From an uncultured cyanobacterium (lineage in GTDB: Bacteria > Cyanobacteriota > Cyanobacteriia > PCC-6307 > Cyanobiaceae), in NCBI GenBank assembly GCA_913047395.1, contig CAJWUF010000003.1, positions 1 to 44,412 of the forward strand: a DNA stretch of 44,412 nt. Direction: 5' to 3'. Position 1 is the stretch's first letter. Each line of letters begins with the position of its first letter. Below the pieces are notes generated by a model, which saw only the letters and a list, made by a program, of their open reading frames with translations, had not been told where the DNA came from and made no database searches. A program made the translations under genes and the position numbers. Positions 23,085 to 32,752 of the stretch are shown piece after piece.

Positions 23085-23864
23085 TTGGTGAATTCTCGCC
23101 CTTTGTTGGTTTTCGATTTCGATGGGGTCATCATCGATGGGATGGGCGAGTACTGGTGGAGTGCGCGCCAAGCTTGTATGGAGCTAGTGGGTGGAGACTT
23201 TGGTCCTGAACCGTTGCCTGAGTTGGTTCCTGAAGCTTTTCGCTTGCTTAGGCCCTGGATCCATCAAGGTTGGGAGATGGTGCTGCTAGCTGCAGAACTG
23301 TTGCGCTCTGATGGGCCCTTGCTGCAGCGGGGAGTCAAGGCTTTCTCGGCGGATTACCCCTTGCGATCTCAGCAGGCTTTGGAGGTCTGGGGGTGGCGAC
23401 CAGCTCAGTTGCAGGAAGCCTTGGAGCATGTGCGGCGTAGGGCGGTGGCTTCCGATCGGTTGGTTTGGTTGGCGCTCCACCGCCCTTTCCCTGGTGTGGT
23501 TGAGCGCCTGGGTCGCCTTCAAGATGAAGGGGTCGACTGGGCGGTTCTCACGACTAAGGGGGCCGAGTTCACGGCTGAGCTGTTGAATTGCTTTCAACTC
23601 ATGCCAAAAGGGCTATATGGCCATGAGTCTGGTAGCAAGCCTGAGGTGCTGTTGCGATTAGTCGCGGAGCGACCTCTTCGCGGTTTCGTGGAGGACCGTC
23701 GCGCCACCCTCGAGACGGTCCTCTCTACGCCCGGACTGTCCTCTTTGCCTTGTTATTTGGCGAGCTGGGGTTATCTCAAGCCAGAGGATTGTTTTGCTCT
23801 GCCCATGGGCATTCGCTTGCTGGAGCCAGAAGCCTTGGCGGCACCCTTGGCGAGCTGGCCTTGA
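23085..23864 (+). CDS. HAD superfamily hydrolase
   Basis: PLLVFDFDGVIIDG motif I; AVLTTKG motif II; GFVEDRRATLE motif IV. Starts about 12 nt after tRNA-Gln (TTG/GTG start). Confidence 0.85.
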   Translation: MVNSRPLLVFDFDGVIIDGMGEYWWSARQACMELVGGDFGPEPLPELVPEAFRLLRPWIHQGWEMVLLAAELLRSDGPLLQRGVKAFSADYPLRSQQALEVWGWRPAQLQEALEHVRRRAVASDRLVWLALHRPFPGVVERLGRLQDEGVDWAVLTTKGAEFTAELLNCFQLMPKGLYGHESGSKPEVLLRLVAERPLRGFVEDRRATLETVLSTPGLSSLPCYLASWGYLKPEDCFALPMGIRLLEPEALAAPLASWP

Positions 23865-24017
23865 TCCGCTAGCGTACGCTTGTACTACCTGGGACGGTTT
23901 GTGGTTGTGGTGGCATTGGACCTTTTGGTTGGTGTCCGTCAGCTCTGCCGCAGTGCTTTTTGCTCCGTCTAGGCCAGCAGTCGCCGTTACCCGTGTTCTC
24001 CTTTATTCACCATTGCC

Positions 24018-25157
24018 ATGTCAGTTGACGTGAAAGTAGTCCAATCCTCTAGCCCTGGCTCCCGTCAGACTGAGCAACCTTCGGGAGAGCGTGATAAGGC
24101 TCTTAATTTGGTGCTTGGCCAGATCGAGCGTAATTTTGGCAAGGGTTCAATTATGCGTCTGGGGGATGCCTCTCGGATGCGGGTTGAGACCATCTCGACA
24201 GGAGCGCTAACCCTTGATCTTGCCCTTGGTGGCGGTTACCCGAAAGGTCGAGTTGTAGAGGTGTATGGACCGGAGAGTTCTGGTAAAACGACCCTCACTC
24301 TGCATGCCATCGCTGAGGTGCAGCGCCGTGGCGGCGTAGCGGCTTTTGTAGATGCCGAGCATGCGCTTGATCCGCTCTACGCAGCCTCTTTAGGAGTCGA
24401 TATAGAGAACCTACTGGTATCGCAGCCGGATACGGGGGAGATGGCTTTAGAGATTGTTGATCAGCTTGTTCGCTCAGCTGCTGTTGACATCGTCGTTGTG
24501 GATTCAGTTGCTGCGCTCACTCCCCGGGCTGAGATCGAAGGGGAGATGGGCGATTTGGCTGTAGGTAGCCAGGCTCGTCTGATGAGTCAGGCGATGCGCA
24601 AGATCACTGGCAATATCGGTAAATCAGGCTGCACCGTCATTTTCCTCAACCAGTTGCGCCTCAAGATTGGAGTCACATACGGCAATCCGGAGACCACTAC
24701 TGGTGGTAATGCTCTTAAGTTTTATGCCTCTGTACGGCTCGATATTCGTCGTATTCAGACGCTTAAGCGCGGCACAGAGGAATATGGCATCCGAGCCAAG
24801 GTGAAGGTGGCCAAGAACAAGGTTGCTCCTCCGTTCCGTATCGCTGAATTCGACATCCTTTTTGGTCGTGGAATTAGCACTCTGGGTTGTTTGCTTGATT
24901 TAGCGGAAGAAACCGGTGTCGTTACGCGCAAAGGCGCCTGGTATAGCTACGAGGGTGACAACATCGGTCAGGGACGTGATAACACGATTACTTGGCTTGA
25001 GCAGAATTCAGAAGCCAAGGAGCAGATTGAAGTTCTGGTACGCCAGAAACTCACTGAGGGGACTGAGGTGACTGCTAATTCCATGCGCCCTTTGGCGGCT
25101 GCAGCGCGCACCGCGTCTGCAAAGCCTGCTGTGAGTTCGGCGTCTGAAGCTGCCTAG
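24018..25157 (+). CDS. recA: Recombinase RecA
   Basis: [54 protein letters not shown]. Confidence 0.99.
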   Translation: MSVDVKVVQSSSPGSRQTEQPSGERDKALNLVLGQIERNFGKGSIMRLGDASRMRVETISTGALTLDLALGGGYPKGRVVEVYGPESSGKTTLTLHAIAEVQRRGGVAAFVDAEHALDPLYAASLGVDIENLLVSQPDTGEMALEIVDQLVRSAAVDIVVVDSVAALTPRAEIEGEMGDLAVGSQARLMSQAMRKITGNIGKSGCTVIFLNQLRLKIGVTYGNPETTTGGNALKFYASVRLDIRRIQTLKRGTEEYGIRAKVKVAKNKVAPPFRIAEFDILFGRGISTLGCLLDLAEETGVVTRKGAWYSYEGDNIGQGRDNTITWLEQNSEAKEQIEVLVRQKLTEGTEVTANSMRPLAAAARTASAKPAVSSASEAA

Positions 25158-25176
25158 TTACGTTCCCCAAAATGAC

Positions 25177-25207
25177 AACCCAAGAAGCTCAAAGTAGTTC
25201 TTGGGTT
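25177..25207 (+). terminator. Hairpin downstream of recA
   Basis: AACCCAAGAA-N11-TTCTTGGGTT, perfect 10-bp stem 20 nt after the recA stop. Confidence 0.7.
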
Positions 25208-25265
25208 TGTTGGTGAAGGCAGCGGCGGGGGATGGTTGTCGTGATCTTCTTTGAACCAGGTTTTG

Positions 25266-25505
25266 TTACCTGACATCAGAGGGGCCCCACCACCCTGCCG
25301 CTGGGCCCACAAAGCGTCCCACGATCCAATAAACCACCATCAATCCCATACCAATCCAGGCTCCACGGGTAGTGATTGCATAAAACTGATCTTTTTGCTT
25401 ATGGGTGATGGGAAGCCAGGCAAAGATCCTGGGGGAGTCATCTTTTTGGGATTTTGTTTGGCGTGGTGCCAGGCCCTGATCGGATCTACGTCGGGCTTCA
25501 CCCAT
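25266..25505 (-). CDS. DUF2839-type small membrane protein
   Basis: 79-aa cyanobacterial small protein: MGEARRRSDQGLAPRQ...TTRGAWIGMGLMVVYWIVGRFVGPAAGWW. Confidence 0.75.
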   Translation of the reverse strand: MGEARRRSDQGLAPRQTKSQKDDSPRIFAWLPITHKQKDQFYAITTRGAWIGMGLMVVYWIVGRFVGPAAGWWGPSDVR

Positions 25506-25546
25506 GGCCGTCCTCGTTGGTGTTGGCTTGTTAAAGAGTAGTTCGC

Positions 25547-26992
25547 TTAATCCGGTAATAGGCGTTGCAGGGGTGTCCAGGGTTCGAGCGCACGTAGTAC
25601 GTGTTTACCCCAGCTTCGTCCCCTTATACGTCCATCGAGGATTGCAAGTCGTCCTTGACTTTTTCGGAGTGGATCTACCGCTGGAGCTAGCAGGCTTAGG
25701 GCTTCTGGTAAGAGAAGGTCGCGGAACCAGTCGCGACCCTGATGCTTCAGACATTCCACTCGTGCTGCAGTTAGAGGTGATTCCACGCTGGCTAGGGGCA
25801 GTAGAGCCACGATTATTTGTTCTGGCAGTGGCAGTTGTTCGTGGTGCTCAAGCCACCAGGCCCAGCGGCAACAGATGACCCCATTGGATTCCGGAGCGGT
25901 GGTTTCATGAACGACCCTTCGGCCAAATTCAGCTGCCAACTCACTGGTGAGTTGATGGCGGAGTTGTTGATCGTTCAGTAACACCACACTGATGTTTTTA
26001 CGCCCCAAGATCAGTCGTCGGCATTGATCAAGCAGATGCTCTGCATAGATTTCCGTATTTGGTAGTGGTTGTCGACGTGGCGCAAAAAGGGGTATTGGTT
26101 CTTGCAGGTTGGGTTCGCTCAATGTGGCCACAACTGTGGCGGGAAATTCTGCAGCGTCTAATTCAGCTCTAACGAGATCTTTGGGTTTTGATCCCGTCAG
26201 CAGGACAGTTGGTTGGTCTCGTAGTAAGCCAGGAAGATTTTGGAGAGGTTCGAGTGGTTCTAAATGCCATCTCCACTGCAGCAGTTTGTGATCGAGTTCG
26301 GCCCAGCTTGCCCAGAAACGGCTATCGGTTTTTAGTAGTGCAGGCCATGGTGATGGTGAGGGGCCTAGAAGTCTCATCAGGTCTTTGAGGGCCATGATTT
26401 CACTGCCATCTAGTCGCACCTGAGCATCAATGCGGGTGGCATGTGTAAATAAGCTGCGGCTTATTCGTTCGTGCAGCTGCATCAGAGAAGCGTCTGCAGA
26501 AGGGTGTGCTCGTCGTAATTGCTCCCAGTCGTGAGGTGTGATCGATAAGGCCATCGCAGCCCTAAGTCGAGTACTTAGGTGTTCAGCTTCTGGAATGATT
26601 AATTGCCTGGATTTGAGGTGCCCCTGCTGGTGCGCTTCAATCAGCTCAATCGGGTTCATCAGCCAGAGTTGATTCCCAGAAGGAGGAACGGCTCCTTCCC
26701 AGCAAGCGAGCTGGAAGCCTTCTGATTGCAGCAGTGGCAGCTCTACCTTCAACAGTCTCCGCCGCTGCTGCTCGGAAAGAATCAGCACTGCCTTATTTGT
26801 CTCTAGGCAGAGAGGAACAAGTAGAGCAAGCCACCAGAGGTCTTTGCTGCTTGGCTCGAGTTGGATCAGGGTGTGATCCTGGCGTCTCAGACTGCGGGCA
26901 ACGAGGCGGCTCAGTGTGAGGTGATGGGGCCAGGGTGAGGAGTGCCGCAGCAGTAGGTGCTTGAGCTGCTTATGAGTGCGGGCTTCCAGCAT
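25547..26992 (-). CDS. DinG/XPD-like helicase-related protein with degenerate ATPase motifs
   Basis: C-terminal DinG-like motif GRLAILDGRIRGRSWGKHVLRALEPW; overall SF2-like layout but no recognisable GxGKT or DEAH. Confidence 0.6.
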   Translation of the reverse strand: MLEARTHKQLKHLLLRHSSPWPHHLTLSRLVARSLRRQDHTLIQLEPSSKDLWWLALLVPLCLETNKAVLILSEQQRRRLLKVELPLLQSEGFQLACWEGAVPPSGNQLWLMNPIELIEAHQQGHLKSRQLIIPEAEHLSTRLRAAMALSITPHDWEQLRRAHPSADASLMQLHERISRSLFTHATRIDAQVRLDGSEIMALKDLMRLLGPSPSPWPALLKTDSRFWASWAELDHKLLQWRWHLEPLEPLQNLPGLLRDQPTVLLTGSKPKDLVRAELDAAEFPATVVATLSEPNLQEPIPLFAPRRQPLPNTEIYAEHLLDQCRRLILGRKNISVVLLNDQQLRHQLTSELAAEFGRRVVHETTAPESNGVICCRWAWWLEHHEQLPLPEQIIVALLPLASVESPLTAARVECLKHQGRDWFRDLLLPEALSLLAPAVDPLRKSQGRLAILDGRIRGRSWGKHVLRALEPWTPLQRLLPD

Positions 26993-27032
26993 TGGCAGAG
27001 CTTAGGAAGTCGTTAAGTAAGAGAACGATCAA

Positions 27033-27052
27033 TGTTGATCGACCGATCAACA
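27033..27052. promoter_or_regulatory. Perfect inverted repeat in the helicase/tyrA divergent intergenic region
   Basis: TGTTGATC-GACC-GATCAACA. Confidence 0.45.
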
Positions 27053-27079
27053 TGGAATGCAGGTGTGAGATCAGTAGGG

Positions 27080-27997
27080 ATGGAGCAGAACAAAAAGCCG
27101 TCAGCTTGCGTCGGAATCGTAGGGCTGGGTTTGATCGGTGGCTCCCTTGGGTTGGACCTACAGGCGCTTGGTTGGCAGGTGCACGGTCTGGTGCATCGCT
27201 CTAGTACTGCCGATCGAGCTCGTGCAAGGGGCCTGGCGCAGCAGGTGAGTACCGATATGGGAATCCTTGCGGATTGTGATCTGGTGATCTTGGCGCTGCC
27301 TTTGGCCCAGTTGCTTGATCCTGATCCGACTCTTCTTCAGTCCTTGCCTGCTGCTGCTGTAGTGACTGATGTGGGTTCAGTGAAGATGCCTGTTTTAGAA
27401 GTTTGGCGTGATCTTCATCCGCGATTTGTTGCTAGCCATCCGATGGCAGGTACCGCTGAAGCAGGTGTGGAAGCTGGGTTGAGAGGTTTGTTTGAGCATC
27501 GCCCTTGGGTGGCGACACCTGATAAGCAAACTGATCCTGAGGCGCTTGAGATAGTGCGTCGATTGGCAGTGTCTTTAGGCAGTCATTGGCTTACGGCGGA
27601 TGCGGCGAATCATGATCAGGCGGTGGCATTGATTTCCCATCTCCCAGTGCTGGTTAGTGCTGCGTTGTTGCGGACAGTAGGGGAAGAGCATGACCCTGCT
27701 GTGGCTGAACTGGCTCGGCTGCTTTCTTCTAGTGGCTTTGCTGATACCACCAGGGTTGGAGGGGGTAATCCTCAGTTAGGGACAGCTATGGCTGCGACTA
27801 ACACTGAGGCGATACTGCGTGGATTGGCTGCCTATCGCTGGAGCTTGGAGCAGCTTGAGGCGGCTGTGATGGAGGGAAGTTGGTCTCAATTACAGGTTGA
27901 ACTGGAACGTACCCAGGCACTACGGCGTAGTTTTTTGATTGATCCCGGTGACGACTTCAAGCCGCCACACGCAGCTGATTCCCCCGCTGAGCCATGA
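27080..27997 (+). CDS. tyrA: Prephenate/arogenate dehydrogenase
   Basis: VGIVGLGLIGGSLGLDL, TDVGSVK, FVASHPMAGTAEAGVEAG. Confidence 0.93.
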   Translation: MEQNKKPSACVGIVGLGLIGGSLGLDLQALGWQVHGLVHRSSTADRARARGLAQQVSTDMGILADCDLVILALPLAQLLDPDPTLLQSLPAAAVVTDVGSVKMPVLEVWRDLHPRFVASHPMAGTAEAGVEAGLRGLFEHRPWVATPDKQTDPEALEIVRRLAVSLGSHWLTADAANHDQAVALISHLPVLVSAALLRTVGEEHDPAVAELARLLSSSGFADTTRVGGGNPQLGTAMAATNTEAILRGLAAYRWSLEQLEAAVMEGSWSQLQVELERTQALRRSFLIDPGDDFKPPHAADSPAEP

Positions 27998-29471
27998 GCT
28001 GGCGACATGCCATTAGCGCCGAAAGACTCACCCCTGCGGTGCCTTCACCAGGGTGAATTGAATCACCACAGAGCCAGAGTCCTTGGATTGGAGTACGGCT
28101 TGCCAGTCCGAATGGTCCGAATTGTGATGGATGCTGCCCGAGGCCACCAACAATTCCCATAGGGCGACCGGTCCAGTTTGCAAAGCTCTTTGGGGTTGCC
28201 AGTTCTTGATGCTGCCAATCTTCTGGAGTCAGATCTAGCCATTGTTCAAGTATTTGGCGGATCTCTAGCAGGGCATGTTGTTTGCGTTCTTGATAGACAT
28301 GCTCAGGCAATTCACACCAATCAGCCGTGGCGGTAAACACACTGGCGATCAGTGTGGCTTGACCTGCGGGAGCACGGCCATCTCCCTCGCGGCTGATTGA
28401 TAGGAACAGAGATCCGGGCCGATTGGCGGCCCTTTGAAGATGTACAGGACAGTCGTCAGGCAGGGCGCTCCGACAGATGGCTCCGTAGAAAACCAGCGCT
28501 CCACTTGGTTTAGGCAGTTGCATCAGCCTTTGGCGGTAGGCATTGGGCATGCCTGTTCCTGATGGCATCAGCCAGTTCAGGCATTGAGGTGGCAGGCTGC
28601 AAACCACATCCGATGCATTGAGTTCTAAGTCCTTGCCATTGGGGCACTTGATGCCCACTTGCCAACACCTGTCCTTTGTTAGGACTTTCAGGCCAACCAC
28701 TCGATGACGTAACAATATTTGGGCGCCATTTTTTTTCAGAGCAGCGGTTAGATCAACACTTAGTTTTTGTATTGATCCCTGCAGATGCCAGAGCCCAAGT
28801 GGTGCTTGTGCCATGTGCAGCACAGTGGCTCCATAGAGTGCCGCAGTGCGATTGAGCGGCTCTTGCGAATAGAGCCTTAGCTGAAGGTCTAGGAATTGTC
28901 GAAGGCGCTGATCATGTGCACAGCCGCATAGCTTCAACAGATCTGCCACTGTCAGGCTGCTCATCAGTAGCCCTGAGGTCAGTGTGGCCGGACGCAGCGC
29001 CTGAAGCGTTTGGGCTAGGTCCCAAGAGTTGCGTGGTGGTAGTACCGGATCACGACCGGCAAAGGCCCAGTTGCTTTGGTGTAGATAGGCAGTTAGGGCC
29101 CAAAATGATTCACTGCCTGGGAATTGATATCGCCATTCCTGTTCCCAGCGCTTGGGATCATGCCAGAGCTGAATAGGAGTGGACCCGTCGGCCAGATCGA
29201 CTACGCAAGCTGGATCAAGGAGCTTGGCGGCTGGTAAGGGCAGTTCTAGATGCCTGTAAATGCGTTCATGGCTACCGCCGGGTTCAAGTCCTGCAACTTG
29301 GGTAGCACCAACTTCAAAGGTATAAGGACCGCGCTTGAAGGTGCCTGCGCATCCCCCAGGTTGATGGTGGGCTTCCACCAAGGTGACGGGTAGTCCTTCT
29401 TTCGCTAATAGGGCTGCTGCCGTTAGCCCGGCAATGCCTCCCCCGATCACGATCACCGAGTCTTCTGCCAT
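27957..29471 (-). CDS. Carotenoid desaturase/isomerase family FAD protein (CrtD/CrtISO-like)
   Basis: VIVIGGGIAGLTAAALLAKEGLPVTLVEAHHQPGGCAGTF; C-terminal LWLCGDSIHPGEGTAGVSLSALM. Confidence 0.85.
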   Translation of the reverse strand: MAEDSVIVIGGGIAGLTAAALLAKEGLPVTLVEAHHQPGGCAGTFKRGPYTFEVGATQVAGLEPGGSHERIYRHLELPLPAAKLLDPACVVDLADGSTPIQLWHDPKRWEQEWRYQFPGSESFWALTAYLHQSNWAFAGRDPVLPPRNSWDLAQTLQALRPATLTSGLLMSSLTVADLLKLCGCAHDQRLRQFLDLQLRLYSQEPLNRTAALYGATVLHMAQAPLGLWHLQGSIQKLSVDLTAALKKNGAQILLRHRVVGLKVLTKDRCWQVGIKCPNGKDLELNASDVVCSLPPQCLNWLMPSGTGMPNAYRQRLMQLPKPSGALVFYGAICRSALPDDCPVHLQRAANRPGSLFLSISREGDGRAPAGQATLIASVFTATADWCELPEHVYQERKQHALLEIRQILEQWLDLTPEDWQHQELATPKSFANWTGRPMGIVGGLGQHPSQFGPFGLASRTPIQGLWLCGDSIHPGEGTAGVSLSALMACRQLMAQRGNQLRVAA

Positions 29472-29504
29472 CGGATCATGCTGGCAAGACCTGGAGAGAT
29501 ATGT

Positions 29505-30398
29505 ATGAACGAGCTTTTGCGGCGGGGCTTGGTGGCAGCTCAAGGACCACTAGCAGGCGCTGTACTAGTTGAAGTTGATTGCGTGGCAGGTGGATGCATT
29601 CATCAGGCCTGGCGTTTGCAGTTGGCGGATGGTCAGCAACTGTTTGCCAAAACCGGGGGGCCAGACGCTCTTTCTATGTTCAAAATCGAAGCTGAGGGGC
29701 TAAAGGCTTTAAAGGCCTGGGCCGATCCGATGTTGTTGGAGGTGCCTGAACCCTTGAGCGTTGATGAAGTCTGCGGCGAAGCGGTATTGCTGTTGCCTTG
29801 GTTGGATTTTCGAGCTGGAAATCAGGACTCCCTGGGTAGTGGATTAGCCCTTCTACATCAAGCCTCTGCCGCGGCAAATCCTGGAAGCTTTGGTTGGCAG
29901 ATGGATGGGTTTATTGGTGCCGGTTCTCAGCCGGGGGGGTGGCGTGAAAGCTGGGGTGAGTGTTTCGTGACGCTGCGTTTGCGTCCACAGCTAATAGAGG
30001 CAGCTCGATGGGGCCTAAATCTGGCCGATGTGGAGCCAATTCTCTACGCGTTAATCCCCTGGTTAGACCGCCACCAACCAAGCCCAAGTCTTGTGCATGG
30101 TGATCTTTGGAGTGGCAATGCCAACGTTCTAGTCGATGGTCGAGGTGTTTTGCTAGATCCTGCTACGTGGTGGGCTGATCGGGAAGTTGATTTAGCGATG
30201 ACAAAATTATTCGGCGGCTTTAGGGAAGACTTCTATTCCGCTTATGCAGATGTATTGCCATTGTCGTCAGGAGCCAGTTCTAGGGTTGAGATCTACAACC
30301 TTTATCACTTGCTTAATCACGCCAACTTATTTGGTGGAGGATATAAACAGCAATGCATTTCAATCTTGAAAAGATTGGCATTTATGGATATGTCCTGA
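29505..30398 (+). CDS. Fructosamine kinase family protein
   Basis: FAKTGG...MFKIEAEGLKAL, LVHGDLWSGNANVLVDGRGVLLDPATWWADREVDLAMTKLFGGF. Confidence 0.9.
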   Translation: MNELLRRGLVAAQGPLAGAVLVEVDCVAGGCIHQAWRLQLADGQQLFAKTGGPDALSMFKIEAEGLKALKAWADPMLLEVPEPLSVDEVCGEAVLLLPWLDFRAGNQDSLGSGLALLHQASAAANPGSFGWQMDGFIGAGSQPGGWRESWGECFVTLRLRPQLIEAARWGLNLADVEPILYALIPWLDRHQPSPSLVHGDLWSGNANVLVDGRGVLLDPATWWADREVDLAMTKLFGGFREDFYSAYADVLPLSSGASSRVEIYNLYHLLNHANLFGGGYKQQCISILKRLAFMDMS

Positions 30399-30442
30399 CA
30401 GCTTCAAAGAAGAAGTTAGGAATTAAATTTCTAGCTCAGTAA

Positions 30443-30874
30443 TTATTCCTTCGTGGTGGCAGAAGCCTTTCCAGTTGTAGAACCTAGATATTCTTTACGG
30501 AGACTATCAATCCTCTCCCCCAGAGCAGTGCGCTTCTCGCTAGTGGTGAGGTTCTGCCAGCTCCACTGACCCACCATCACAACGCCTAGCAATTCAAGTA
30601 ATCCAGGTACTACCGGTAGCAAGTTGATCGTGTCCATTACCCCCTTGATCAGTACCTGGGCAATGATCACAGCTGCGAAAATACCCAGAACTTTGCCAAT
30701 ACGGCCCATCTGGCTCCAATCGAGCTTGTTTAGGGTCTCATTGACTTTGCTAACTGCATCGCTGTAGCGCTCAGAGAAATTGATCTCTTCAGTTGCGTTT
30801 TCAACGCTGTTCACGGGGGTCTTGTCAGTGTTGGATTGTTCGTTTGTCACGGTGTTGATGTCGCTCATGTACAC
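30443..30874 (-). CDS. CAAD-domain (CURT1-like) membrane protein
   Basis: Two hydrophobic helices (VLGIFAAVIIAQVLIKGVMDTI; VPGLLELLGVVMVGQWSW) with flanking amphipathic segments and YLGSTT tail. Confidence 0.75.
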   Translation of the reverse strand: MYMSDINTVTNEQSNTDKTPVNSVENATEEINFSERYSDAVSKVNETLNKLDWSQMGRIGKVLGIFAAVIIAQVLIKGVMDTINLLPVVPGLLELLGVVMVGQWSWQNLTTSEKRTALGERIDSLRKEYLGSTTGKASATTKE

Positions 30875-30921
30875 GAAACCGATGGCAAATCTGCGTTGAG
30901 CGTATCGAAAGGACCTTTGTT

Positions 30922-31422
30922 ATGCCAGGCCTGTTGCAGTTTGATCCTAATTGCCTAATGGTTCTTCGTCGCAGTTTGTTGACAGTTGCACCATTGGAAG
31001 GTTGTGCTCTTTTATTGGGTGATCAACAGGATTCCCATACTTATCAAGGTGGCAACATCTGGTGTGTTCGGCTGATATGGCCCTGTTGCAATACGTGGGT
31101 GGCAGGGATGTCATCTTTTCCTGAAGTTTCAGGAGATCCGGATCTTTTCGATAGCTCTTTGCTGTCACGGAAGCATCGCTTTGCTTTAGATCCCCGTGAA
31201 CAGTTGCAGGCTCAACGCTTTGCTAGAGAGCGAAGTTGGCGGGTGTTGGGCAGCGCTCATTCTCATCCTGGCGGGGAAGCAGTTCCTTCGCCTGCGGACC
31301 ATCGCTGGGCTGTCTTTCCTGCATTAATGGTGATCGTTGCCGGCTCTGGCAACGTGCGCGCTTGGTGGCTAACAGGTGTTCAGTCTGATCAGCAGCATGA
31401 GGTGGCTTGTTTGGGACAGTAG
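30922..31422 (+). CDS. JAMM/MPN-domain metallopeptidase (Mec/CysO-peptidase-like)
   Basis: VLGSAHSHPGGEAVPSPADHRWA = HxHP-x6-SxxD JAMM motif; EGCALLLG N-terminal glutamate. Confidence 0.87.
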   Translation: MPGLLQFDPNCLMVLRRSLLTVAPLEGCALLLGDQQDSHTYQGGNIWCVRLIWPCCNTWVAGMSSFPEVSGDPDLFDSSLLSRKHRFALDPREQLQAQRFARERSWRVLGSAHSHPGGEAVPSPADHRWAVFPALMVIVAGSGNVRAWWLTGVQSDQQHEVACLGQ

Positions 31423-31438
31423 GTAAGGCGATGACTTA

Positions 31439-32626
31439 ATGCGCCCTCCTGCCATGGGTCTTGACGACACCCGAGATGTTGATCTGAATCCCGATGAGGT
31501 GGCGCGTTTTTCAAGGCACCTCATCCTGCCCGAGGTGGGCATAACGGGCCAAAAGCGACTCAAGAAGGCTTCTGTTTTGTGCGTAGGTAGTGGCGGGCTC
31601 GGATCGCCGCTATTGCTTTATATGGCTGCTGCTGGTGTGGGTCATATCGGAATTATTGATTTCGATGTTGTTGAGCTCTCCAATCTTCAGCGGCAGGTGA
31701 TTCATGGCACTAGCTGGGTGGGGCAACTGAAAACGGGCTCAGCTAGGGCGCGCATCCTCGAAATCAATCCCAATTGCCAAGTGGATGTTTATGAGAAGGC
31801 GCTCACCTCAGACAACGCCCTCGAGATTATTCAGCCGTACGACATTGTTTGTGACTGCACGGATAATTTCCCTAGCCGTTACTTAGTGAATGACGCTTGT
31901 GTGCTTTTAGGTAAGCCAAATATTTACGGATCGATTCATCGTTTTGAAGGCCAGGCAACCGTGTTCAACCTTGATGCGCAGAGCCCTAATTATCGCGATC
32001 TGGTGCCTGAGCCGCCGCCAGCTGGCTTGGTTCCTTCTTGCGTTGAAGGTGGCGTGATGGGTGTACTTCCTGGATTGATCGGTTTAATTCAAGCAACGGA
32101 GGTGATAAAAATCATTACTGGTATCGGCACTACCTTGAGCGGTCGCCTGTTGATTGTTGATGCCCTGGCGATGAATTTTCGGGAGATGAAGCTGTGTTGT
32201 AGTCAACCAAGAGTTGTAATTAGCGAGCTAATTGACTACCAAGATTTTTGTGGCCTTGGTGGCCATGCATCAACTAAAGGGAAGGACTTTGCCGTGGAGA
32301 GTATTTCAGTTCAGGGTTTGAAGTCTTTGCTCGATAGTAGTGCCGAGGATTTTGTGCTGCTGGATGTGCGCAATCCCCATGAGGCTGAGATTGCCTTTAT
32401 TGATGGTGCGGAATTGATCCCGCTCAATAAGATTGAAAGTGGTGAGGCAATAGAGCAGGTTCGAGAGTTGACCTCTGGTCGCCGACTATTTGTTTATTGC
32501 AAGTTGGGTGGTCGTGCGCAGCAAGCTCTTGTCACTCTCAAGAGCCATGGCATCGAAGGCATCAATGTGACTGGTGGCATTGATGCTTGGGCTCAGCAGG
32601 TTGATAGCTCATTACCTCGCTATTGA
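31439..32626 (+). CDS. MoeZ-type E1-like adenylyltransferase with C-terminal rhodanese domain
   Basis: VLCVGSGGLGSPLLLYMAAAGVGHIGIIDFDVVELSNLQRQ, VPSCVEGGVMGVLPG, rhodanese VYCKLGGRAQQA. Confidence 0.92.
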   Translation: MRPPAMGLDDTRDVDLNPDEVARFSRHLILPEVGITGQKRLKKASVLCVGSGGLGSPLLLYMAAAGVGHIGIIDFDVVELSNLQRQVIHGTSWVGQLKTGSARARILEINPNCQVDVYEKALTSDNALEIIQPYDIVCDCTDNFPSRYLVNDACVLLGKPNIYGSIHRFEGQATVFNLDAQSPNYRDLVPEPPPAGLVPSCVEGGVMGVLPGLIGLIQATEVIKIITGIGTTLSGRLLIVDALAMNFREMKLCCSQPRVVISELIDYQDFCGLGGHASTKGKDFAVESISVQGLKSLLDSSAEDFVLLDVRNPHEAEIAFIDGAELIPLNKIESGEAIEQVRELTSGRRLFVYCKLGGRAQQALVTLKSHGIEGINVTGGIDAWAQQVDSSLPRY

Positions 32627-32752
32627 GTGGGCTAGTGAGCTGCTGTAGGAGCGATAGTCATGCCACTAGATCAACCATTGCTTTGAGATGTTCGCCTTTC
32701 TTTATAGGTGTTGATTTCAGTGGGTTTGAACATTTTGCGTTTAAGCAGTTGT

